Shown: in pieces, positions 7,107-12,034 of the stretch
How positions within the stretch are numbered: the stretch's first letter is position 1
Layout: every line of letters starts with the position of its first letter
Origin: Gammaproteobacteria bacterium
GTDB taxonomy: Bacteria > Pseudomonadota > Gammaproteobacteria > Xanthomonadales > Marinicellaceae
Assembly: GCA_030426705.1 (NCBI GenBank)
Contig: JAUHXW010000064.1
Span: forward strand, 1-12,034
Length of the DNA stretch: 12,034 nucleotides
Direction: 5' to 3'
Translations under genes and position numbers: made by a program
The notes under the pieces: generated by a model
Database searches by the model: none
What the model saw: only the letters and a program-made list of their open reading frames with translations
Told to the model about the DNA's origin: nothing

Positions 7107-7134
7107 CCGCTTGATTCAGCATAAACCAAGCGGC
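7097..7134 (-). terminator. Intrinsic terminator of the kbp-like gene (minus strand)
   Basis: Arms GCCGCTTG (7106-7113) and CAAGCGGC (7127-7134) form an 8-bp GC-rich stem with a 13-base loop. Read on the minus strand it begins 34 bases after the kbp stop and is followed within two bases by seven T (the A run at 7097-7103). The T tract lies inside the last codons of the convergent + strand gene. On the + strand no clean T run follows, so any effect there is weaker. Confidence 0.8.
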
Positions 7135-7168
7135 CATTCACACCCTTTTAATTTATTCTCAGAAAAGA

Positions 7169-7678
7169 TTACTCAGGAATTCTCAGAACCTGACCTGGGT
7201 AAATCTTATCAGGATCAGACAACATCGGTTTGTTGGCTTCAAAGATTTTTGGGTATTCCATGGCATTGCCATAAAACTCTTTGGCAATTTTACCCAATGT
7301 ATCGCCTGGTTGGACGGTATAAGTTCTGGACTCCCAGGCTGCTTCACCGGCTTTGCCATCTTCAGCGGCTTCCGCTTCCGCTTCAGCTTTTTCAGCTTCA
7401 GCAGTATCAGCAGGAGGAGCTCCCAGAATCAGGTTGTCCTGAACCCTTGAAACACCCGCAATGTTACCTGCAGTTAAGACGGCTTTTTCTTTTTGTTCCT
7501 GGTTAGGTACATAGCCTGAAAGGGTCACCACACCAGCAGTAAATTTGGTTTTTAAGTTGCTGACATCAACACCACTGTTTTCAATGTGTTTGATGATAGG
7601 TAGTGTTACTTCTGGTTCTGGGTCATCCTTGCCAAATACTTTAGAACCTGCATCCGCTAAAAAATCAAAAAATCCCAT
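7169..7678 (-). CDS. kbp: BON + LysM domain protein, Kbp/YgaU family (potassium-binding protein homologue)
   Basis: The 169-residue protein matches the Kbp (YgaU) layout: short N-terminal MGFFDFLADAGSKVFG, a BON domain (about residues 27-86, with VVTLSGYVPNQEQKEKA and GVSRVQDNL), and a C-terminal LysM domain (about 119-168) starting TYTVQPGDTLGKIAKEFYGN and ending IFEANKPMLSDPDKIYPGQ then VLRIPE. E. coli Kbp is a small soluble K+ sensor/binder of 149 residues; this one is longer because of an Ala/Glu-rich linker at about 87-116. No signal peptide is seen, as for the family. GAGGAG (7683-7688, minus strand) is a strong ribosome binding site 4 bases before the ATG. It is convergent with the small secreted gene. 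Whether potassium binding is conserved is inferred only. Confidence 0.92.
   Translation of the reverse strand: MGFFDFLADAGSKVFGKDDPEPEVTLPIIKHIENSGVDVSNLKTKFTAGVVTLSGYVPNQEQKEKAVLTAGNIAGVSRVQDNLILGAPPADTAEAEKAEAEAEAAEDGKAGEAAWESRTYTVQPGDTLGKIAKEFYGNAMEYPKIFEANKPMLSDPDKIYPGQVLRIPE
7363..7405 (-). repeat. Low-complexity Ala/Glu-coding repeat inside the kbp-like gene
   Basis: On the minus strand this stretch is made of short GCTGAAGC/GCGGAAGC-like units (seen on + as ttcagc, ttccgc and gcttc repeats) encoding alternating Ala and Glu with one Lys (EAEKAEAEAEAAED, residues about 94-107). It forms the flexible, acidic linker between BON and LysM. Such tracts can change length by slippage. Confidence 0.6.
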
Positions 7679-7700
7679 AATTCTCCTCGTTTAAGTTTGT

Positions 7701-7706
7701 AATATA
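7701..7706 (-). promoter_or_regulatory. Possible -10 element of the kbp-like gene
   Basis: On the minus strand TATATT lies 22 bases before the ATG at 7678 and just upstream of the GAGGAG ribosome binding site. No good -35 is found at the expected distance, so this is a weak call. The flanking sequence holds a small inverted repeat AAGGA-ATG-TCCTT (7706-7718). Confidence 0.25.
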
Positions 7707-7710
7707 AGGA

Positions 7711-7925
7711 ATGTCCTTGGGGCTTCATTCATTTTTGTTCCCGACTAAAATGAAAGCGACCGCGGCGGACATTGCTTGTAACCTCGCACGAGCTACGGCA
7801 TTCACACACCTCTTCTTTTGCTTCGCAAAAATCGAGATGTATTCATTGCCTGCTCTCTTCGCCTCTGATTCGCTAAAGCTCACCAACCGGCTCGGGCGGG
7901 TCGAGCTGCTCAGCAGCTCTCCAAT
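7711..7925. repeat. G+C-richer, palindrome-containing block, possible dispersed repeat
   Basis: Between kbp and the AT-rich promoter region of the next gene lies a block visibly richer in G+C than the sequence after it. It contains an almost perfect palindrome GAGCTGCT-C-AGCAGCTC (7903-7919), a hairpin TTTTGC-TTC-GCAAAA (7816-7830) and runs such as CGACCGCGGCGG. It is open in long frames on both strands, as often seen in intergenic repeat units. The abrupt change near 7925 and the position directly upstream of kbp suggest an inserted or duplicated unit. No second copy is in this window and no terminal repeats or target duplication are obvious, so the call depends on a genome comparison. Confidence 0.35.
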
Positions 7926-8102
7926 TAGCATATCAATGAATGCTTTACAGGTCAATTTTCTCATCTTGCAATTAACATTTTGTGACATCTTTCGATTACT
8001 TAAGTCTTTCCTGTTGTTAACTAAAAAGCTGAATCGACCTACAAAGATTGTCACTTTTTTAAGATTCTTTTCACTCATAAATTTCAGAGTCTGTTTTTTC
8101 AT
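7725..8102 (-). CDS. Doubtful hypothetical protein overlapping the possible repeat
   Basis: A 125-codon frame on the minus strand, with ATG at 8102 and TGA at 7725, ends 46 bases before kbp. The product is very basic, with no signal peptide or recognisable domain; its first half comes from the AT-rich flank and its second half (from about residue 55) from the G+C-richer block. No Shine-Dalgarno sequence precedes the first ATG or the internal ATG codons. A frame of similar length is open on the + strand over the same bases (7711-8139). I list it because it is open and could be predicted as a gene, but I think it is more likely non-coding. Confidence 0.2.
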   Translation of the reverse strand: MKKQTLKFMSEKNLKKVTIFVGRFSFLVNNRKDLSNRKMSQNVNCKMRKLTCKAFIDMLIGELLSSSTRPSRLVSFSESEAKRAGNEYISIFAKQKKRCVNAVARARLQAMSAAVAFILVGNKNE

Positions 8103-8130
8103 GGTATTTTTTGAGGTTAAAAATATAAAA
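7926..8130. other. AT-rich intergenic stretch without a convincing gene
   Basis: About 200 bases of AT-rich sequence between the G+C-richer block and the promoter of the secreted-protein gene. The frames crossing it on both strands lack ribosome binding sites and recognisable products. I see no tRNA, no clear terminator and no repeat array here. Confidence 0.4.
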
Positions 8131-8160
8131 TTGACTTAAATTATTCAAAAAGTTGATAAT
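8131..8160 (+). promoter_or_regulatory. Sigma70-type promoter of the secreted-protein gene
   Basis: TTGACT (8131-8136) and GATAAT (8155-8160) each match the consensus at five of six positions and are separated by 18 bases. Transcription would start near 8167, giving a leader of about 30 bases with the AGGGG ribosome binding site before the ATG at 8197. This placement argues against the ATG at 8170 as the start. Confidence 0.7.
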
Positions 8161-8196
8161 TAAGTTTCTATGTGTGTAGCGTTTCAGGGGATTTTG

Positions 8197-9483
8197 ATGA
8201 GATTTATAGTAATTGCTGGTTTAGGTTTATTGATGAGTGGATTTGCTGGTGCGCAGGTGTGTACACCTGATGGCTCAACCATTTTTTCTGATTTTAACAA
8301 CAAGGCTTTCACCATCACTAATGATGTATTGGGCACCAATACTTTGTATTCGCAATGTACCAACATGTCTGACCAACAGACCATCAGTACATTGAATGGT
8401 TGTGGACCTTTAGCCAATCCAATCGATGGCCTGGGTTTAAGTCCAACGGATCAATTTTTATATGGTTTGATGCCTACTGATACCATGGGGATAGGCGCGC
8501 ACATTCAATTCGATGTGTTTCCGTTTCCATCACCAGGCCAGCCGGGCGACATGATGAAGGCCGATCCGGTCGATGTCTATCGCATTGGTAATGACGGTGG
8601 CTATCAACGCATCGGTGTCATACAGCCTCCCACAGAAGATGCGGTTTTACCCCCAGGGGAAGAGCAGGTGATTCCAATCGTACATTCAGCTTCTTCATTT
8701 AATGCAACCGGCAACATGTTTGTGTTGGGATATAAAACCAATTATGAGTCCAGTGCCAATGTGATGGCGGGAACCGCTGAAGTGTTGTACAAAGCACCGA
8801 AAATCATGATTGGCCAGGTCAGCAGTGCTGCTTTAACGGCAGCCAATGGCGGTACAATTCCTACCGCTTGGTTAGAAGCCAACACAGCACTGGATGCCAC
8901 TTGTGCTGCGGTGATGAATCAATTTGCTACTCGAACCAATACATTCTCGCAATGTGTGGTGGCTGATTACTTGGCCAATGGCGATGAACAAGCCGCTGTA
9001 CAAGCCTGTTTGACCAGCACTTCAGTACTCGATTACGGTATTCACGATTTTGCAGTCAGTCCGGTTAACGGCAACTATTATGCTTTGGATTCCATGTCAT
9101 ACGACGACCGCGATGTGTTGATTGAGGTCAATGCAGGCACCATGCAAGCCACTTGTACAGAATATGCCGATGCAGGCAACAGCACAGGTGTGTTAACCAG
9201 TTTAATGTTCAGCCAACAAAATAAATTGGTGGCTGTGTTCGCCAATGAAAACACCGGTCGCTGGATAGATGTTAACACCGGTGTGATCACCACCTTGGCT
9301 GATAACATAGACCCTTACCCTTTTGGAGATGGCAGCAGTTTGCCATTCGTTGTACCACCAGGTATCAGCAGTGCTCTGGGTGGAACAGGTGATATGATAT
9401 TCCGCAATAGTTTTGAGGGCGATTTGATCTTTGCCAATGGTTTTGAGGGCGATCCATTACCACCAAGCTGTCCAGCATTTTAA
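8197..9483 (+). CDS. Secreted protein of unknown function with C-terminal tandem 'IFxN[SG]FEGD' motif
   Basis: The 428-residue product begins with a signal peptide (MRFIVIAGLGLLMSGFAGAQ, cleavage near residue 19-20). The mature part is rich in Asn, Thr, Gly and Ala with scattered Cys residues and phrases such as GLGLSPTDQFLYGL, DVYRIGNDGGYQRIGVIQ and DFAVSPVNGNYYALD, which recall repeated blades of secreted beta-propeller-like proteins (DUF6923 style); this is a weak resemblance. Near the C-terminus a ten-residue unit occurs twice in tandem: DMIFRNSFEG and DLIFANGFEG, then DPLPPSCPAF. I chose ATG at 8197 because AGGGG (8186-8190) lies 6 bases upstream; an in-frame ATG at 8170 would add nine residues but lies at the predicted transcription start. 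The gene has its own promoter and terminator. No enzyme motif was recognised. Confidence 0.85.
   Translation: MRFIVIAGLGLLMSGFAGAQVCTPDGSTIFSDFNNKAFTITNDVLGTNTLYSQCTNMSDQQTISTLNGCGPLANPIDGLGLSPTDQFLYGLMPTDTMGIGAHIQFDVFPFPSPGQPGDMMKADPVDVYRIGNDGGYQRIGVIQPPTEDAVLPPGEEQVIPIVHSASSFNATGNMFVLGYKTNYESSANVMAGTAEVLYKAPKIMIGQVSSAALTAANGGTIPTAWLEANTALDATCAAVMNQFATRTNTFSQCVVADYLANGDEQAAVQACLTSTSVLDYGIHDFAVSPVNGNYYALDSMSYDDRDVLIEVNAGTMQATCTEYADAGNSTGVLTSLMFSQQNKLVAVFANENTGRWIDVNTGVITTLADNIDPYPFGDGSSLPFVVPPGISSALGGTGDMIFRNSFEGDLIFANGFEGDPLPPSCPAF
9391..9450 (+). repeat. Two tandem 30-base units encoding the C-terminal motif
   Basis: Units 9391-9420 and 9421-9450 both begin GAT-TG/ATGAT and end AAT-GGT/AGT-TTTGAGGGC. 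They encode DMIFRNSFEG and DLIFANGFEG. The last 12 bases of each are nearly identical while the middle has diverged, consistent with an old duplication kept for protein function. Confidence 0.85.
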
Positions 9484-9505
9484 TCCTTAGCCATATCTAA
9501 ACCTT

Positions 9506-9535
9506 AAAAAACCGGTGTAGAGGCATCGGTTTTTT
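9506..9535 (+). terminator. Intrinsic terminator after the secreted-protein gene
   Basis: Stem ACCGGTG (9511-9517) with CATCGGT (9524-9530), including one G-T pair, loop TAGAGG, extended by AAAAA (9506-9510) against the T run at 9530-9535. It begins 22 bases after the stop codon. Confidence 0.85.
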
Positions 9536-9568
9536 ATTGCTTGCCACAAATTTGCCATAATTGGTCAG

Positions 9569-9595
9569 AACATAACATTTTTGCAGCATTATGTT
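9569..9595. promoter_or_regulatory. Inverted repeat upstream of the sortase-target gene, possible operator
   Basis: AACATAA (9569-9575) and TTATGTT (9589-9595) form a perfect 7-bp inverted repeat with a 13-base spacer, about 50 bases before the ATG at 9647. The spacing of about two helix turns between arm centres would suit a dimeric regulator. No clear -35/-10 pair was found nearby, so the role is conjectural. Confidence 0.25.
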
Positions 9596-9646
9596 GGCAC
9601 TTTTGCTTGATTAAATGTCCTTATTCAGTCATTTAAGAGGACAATC

Positions 9647-11722
9647 ATGAAAACAGGCATCAATACTTCAAGGCGTCAATCCATTCGTCAGGAACTGGAG
9701 CACTTGGCACAACAAAGCAAAACCAACCAGGATACAAACCAACAGCACAGCAAGAAAACCAGCAATTACCAAAAACTGGGTTTGAACTGGAAAGACGTGG
9801 TTATTTTTTCTCTGGTGATGTTTTACAGCACTTTGTATCAGATCAATGTTCGTGCTCAAAACCTGACCGATGCAGTTAATTTTGATGACATATCCAGTGG
9901 CATGATGATGCAATTCAACAAAACCACTGGCGAATACCACAGCCTGCATCTGGTCAATACTGAATACGATGTTGATGTGTTTGGTTTGTTGGCGACCATC
10001 ACCTTGAAACAAACCTTTGTGAATGCTCAGGATGCCTGGGTCACCGAAGGTGTTTATGCATTTCCAATGGCTGACAAATCAGCAGTCTATCGTTTGCGAA
10101 TGACGGTAGGTGAACGAGTCATTGAAGGTGAAATTCATGAGAAAAAGCAGGCCGAATACATCTACGAACAGGCCAAATCAGAAGGCTTGACCGCCACCAT
10201 GGTGAAACAGTATCGACCCAATATTTTTACGTCTGACATTGCCAATATTGCGCCTTTTGAAGCCATCAGTGTTGAAATCACTTATCAGATGAGCCTGAAG
10301 TATGAACAAAGTTTTTATGAATTGCGTTTGCCGATGGCCATCAAACCTCGCTATGTTCCAGCCGGAACTGATCCGCAATTGCCTGCCAAAAGTAATGTGG
10401 TAGATTTTGGGCAAAGGGTGATTGAAGTCAATCTGGATGCAGGCTTTGAGTTGGATGAAATTCGTTCATTGCATCACAACATCGACATTGCTCAAGCGTT
10501 TGACATCCATCAAATCAAGCTGACAGATGAACAATTGTATGACAGTAATGACTTTGTTTTGCGTTGGTATCCACGCTTGGGGCAAACACCCAAAGCCGCT
10601 TATTTTTCTGAAATCAAAGATGGACATGAGTACGGTATGTTGATGGTGATGCCGCCGAATGTCACAGAGAAATCAAACAAGCCCCGTAACATGACGTTTA
10701 TTATGGACACTTCGGGTTCGATGCATGGACAAGCGCTGGACCAATCCAAAGATGCCTTGCTTTATGCGCTGAGTGAGCTGGATGACAGTGCTTACTTCAA
10801 TGTGATTGACTTTGATTCAACTGCAAAAGTGCTGTTTGATTCTTCAAGACAAGCCACACCAGATAACATCAGCCTGGCGCTCGATTTTGTCGATGGTTTC
10901 AGTTCTGATGGCGGTACCAATATGGCGCCAGCTTTGCAAATTGCCATGCAGCGCGAAAACATCAAATCAGGCTATCTGAACCAAATCATTTTCATGACTG
11001 ATGGTTCGGTGGGTAATGAAGCCATGTTGTTTGATCAAATCGCTCAGGACATTGGGGATGCCCGCTTGTTCACCATCGCCATTGGACCCGCACCCAATAA
11101 CTATTTCATGAGTAAAGCAGCCATGTTTGGTAAAGGCACTTATACCCACATTGCCAGTTTGGATCATGTGAATGAATCGATGAGCCAATTATTCGCACAA
11201 TTGGCGAGACCTGCTTTAACCGATTTGGCGGTGACCTGGAATACCTCTGATGTGGAACAAAGCCCCAGCGTCATTCCTGATTTGTATATGGACCAACCCC
11301 TGGTGGTGACCAGCAAAGTGCCTGTCAATAAAGTCACAGGGTCGCCATCCTTTGTTATCAGCGGCCTGGCTGCCAATAAGAGCTGGTCTGAGCAAGTCAC
11401 GCTCAAATCCGATGGACAAACCACTGGTATAGCACGCTTGTGGGCCAGGAATAAAGTTGAAGAAATGACTGACGATTTAATGCTCGGTGGCAACTATGAC
11501 GTGCTTAAGCAGGACATCATCGACTTGGCACTTAAACATCATTTAATCACAGAGTTCACTGCCATGGTTGCAGTGGATAGAAATCCGGATGCCAGCCGAA
11601 TCGCCCAGGCCAAAGCAGCGCAACAAGCGCCGTTTCCGCAGGGTTCGTTGGGCTGGCGCTGGAACCTGTTGATTGGCATGTTGATGATGGTCTTCGGCTT
11701 TTTCAGCATCCGCAGAATCTAA
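9647..11722 (+). CDS. VIT and VWA domain surface protein, marine proteobacterial sortase target protein
   Basis: The 691-residue protein has a charged, Gln-rich N-terminus (1-48), a membrane/signal helix (about 50-68) ending near VRAQ, a VIT domain (about 95-225), and a VWA domain (about 346-520) with a MIDAS site: DTSGS (354-358), GGTNM (Thr424) and TDGS (Asp452). The C-terminus is a sorting signal: FPQGS (663-667), a hydrophobic helix (about 672-688) and a final RRI. VIT/VWA proteins of this family are coded next to a dedicated class GN sortase, which begins here 21 bases downstream. It should be processed by that sortase and held at the cell surface or membrane; its ligand is unknown. The usual motif is LPxTG-like, so FPQGS is a departure. 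GAGG (9637-9640) precedes the ATG by 6 bases. Confidence 0.92.
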   Translation: MKTGINTSRRQSIRQELEHLAQQSKTNQDTNQQHSKKTSNYQKLGLNWKDVVIFSLVMFYSTLYQINVRAQNLTDAVNFDDISSGMMMQFNKTTGEYHSLHLVNTEYDVDVFGLLATITLKQTFVNAQDAWVTEGVYAFPMADKSAVYRLRMTVGERVIEGEIHEKKQAEYIYEQAKSEGLTATMVKQYRPNIFTSDIANIAPFEAISVEITYQMSLKYEQSFYELRLPMAIKPRYVPAGTDPQLPAKSNVVDFGQRVIEVNLDAGFELDEIRSLHHNIDIAQAFDIHQIKLTDEQLYDSNDFVLRWYPRLGQTPKAAYFSEIKDGHEYGMLMVMPPNVTEKSNKPRNMTFIMDTSGSMHGQALDQSKDALLYALSELDDSAYFNVIDFDSTAKVLFDSSRQATPDNISLALDFVDGFSSDGGTNMAPALQIAMQRENIKSGYLNQIIFMTDGSVGNEAMLFDQIAQDIGDARLFTIAIGPAPNNYFMSKAAMFGKGTYTHIASLDHVNESMSQLFAQLARPALTDLAVTWNTSDVEQSPSVIPDLYMDQPLVVTSKVPVNKVTGSPSFVISGLAANKSWSEQVTLKSDGQTTGIARLWARNKVEEMTDDLMLGGNYDVLKQDIIDLALKHHLITEFTAMVAVDRNPDASRIAQAKAAQQAPFPQGSLGWRWNLLIGMLMMVFGFFSIRRI

Positions 11723-11743
11723 CGTTAAACAATGGAGCCAACG

Positions 11744-12034
11744 ATGAATTATTCTAACTCTCAAACTTTCACTTTCGGAGCCAAAGTAGCACACCGCAGA
11801 GCAGGGAAGCGCAAAGCAATCAAATTCATCCTGGCTACATTGTTTGCCGTGGGCAGCTGGCAGGTAGGTTCCTCCGTCTACCTGCTGGCGAAAGCCCAAT
11901 TGGCTCAATACCTGATTGCAGATGCGTGGCAACAAACGCTCCAGGACGGTGAAGAACATAAGCCCTGGTCTTGGGCTGACACCCATCCGATCGCCAAACT
12001 CAGTTTTCCGTCGATTGCAGAAGAAACTTATGTG
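11744..12034 (+). CDS. Class GN sortase, N-terminal part (partial at window edge)
   Basis: The first 97 codons of the gene are present; it continues beyond the window. A basic N-terminus (residues 1-27) precedes a membrane helix (about 27-49). The segment KAQLAQYLIADAWQQTLQDG and PWSWADTHPIAKLSFP (74-89) is characteristic of class GN sortases, the Gram-negative sortase group found next to one VIT/VWA target gene. These membrane-bound cysteine transpeptidases cleave the target's C-terminal motif. The catalytic His, Cys and Arg lie further on and cannot be checked here. GGAG (11734-11737) precedes the ATG by 6 bases, and the gene lies 21 bases after the target gene, so they form an operon. Confidence 0.9.
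   Translation, partial: MNYSNSQTFTFGAKVAHRRAGKRKAIKFILATLFAVGSWQVGSSVYLLAKAQLAQYLIADAWQQTLQDGEEHKPWSWADTHPIAKLSFPSIAEETYV

Noticed and set aside
7078..7506. 142-codon + strand frame opposite kbp
   Set aside because: It is antisense to a secure BON+LysM gene and its Leu/Gln/Pro-rich content reflects the complement of the Ala/Glu linker.
7711..8139. 142-codon frame on the + strand in the kbp upstream gap
   Set aside because: It has no ribosome binding site, no recognisable product, and runs through both the palindrome block and AT-rich DNA; it is antisense to an equally doubtful frame.
8170..8196. Upstream ATG as start of the secreted-protein gene
   Set aside because: It would lie about three bases after the predicted transcription start and has no ribosome binding site; ATG at 8197 has AGGGG at the right distance and gives a standard signal peptide.
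9391..9450. Tandem 30-base units considered as a CRISPR-like array
   Set aside because: Two adjoining in-frame units without spacers inside a coding sequence are a protein repeat.
11543..11986. 147-codon minus strand frame across the end of the target gene and start of the sortase
   Set aside because: It is antisense to two recognised genes and shows no domain or start signal.

Overview
The window looks like the chromosome of a marine gammaproteobacterium of moderate G+C (mid-40s percent by eye). The clues are the gene order of an aa3-type cytochrome c oxidase locus like that of Pseudomonas and relatives, a Kbp/YgaU-type LysM protein, and the 'marine proteobacterial sortase target protein' plus class GN sortase pair. 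A Marinicella-like organism would fit, but that is inference from style of genes, not proof.

Bases 1-5117 hold the distal part of a cytochrome c oxidase biogenesis cluster, all on the + strand and tightly packed. In order: the last codons of what is probably subunit I, a 43-residue single-pass protein, Cox11/CtaG (copper delivery to CuB), subunit III, an intrinsic terminator, a DUF2909 twin-membrane-helix protein, SURF1, a diverged Sco-like membrane-anchored CxxxC protein, heme A synthase (CtaA/Cox15) and heme O synthase (CtaB/Cox10). Together they make heme A from protoheme and load copper and heme a into the oxidase. No ordinary Sco1/SenC gene follows ctaB here. A TatD-family hydrolase and the t6A-cyclising enzyme TcdA follow instead, each joined by a 4-base stop/start overlap, so they are probably translated from the same message.

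Bases 6616-8169 are a mixed region: a short AT-rich gene for a small secreted four-cysteine protein, a convergent terminator, then on the minus strand a Kbp-like BON+LysM protein with an Ala/Glu-rich linker. Upstream of kbp lies about 500 bases without a convincing gene. Part of it (about 7711-7925) is richer in G+C, contains palindromes and is open in several frames, and may be a dispersed repeat.

Bases 8131-9535 form one self-contained transcription unit: a strong sigma70-like promoter, a secreted protein of 428 residues ending in a tandem ten-residue 'IFxN[SG]FEGD' motif, and an intrinsic terminator. From 9647 to the end is a two-gene sortase system: a VIT+VWA surface protein with a C-terminal sorting signal of unusual sequence (FPQGS), and the beginning of its dedicated class GN sortase, cut by the window edge.

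The least explained items are the diverged Sco-like protein, the repeated C-terminal motif of the secreted protein, the possible dispersed repeat near kbp, and the variant sorting signal in the sortase pair.
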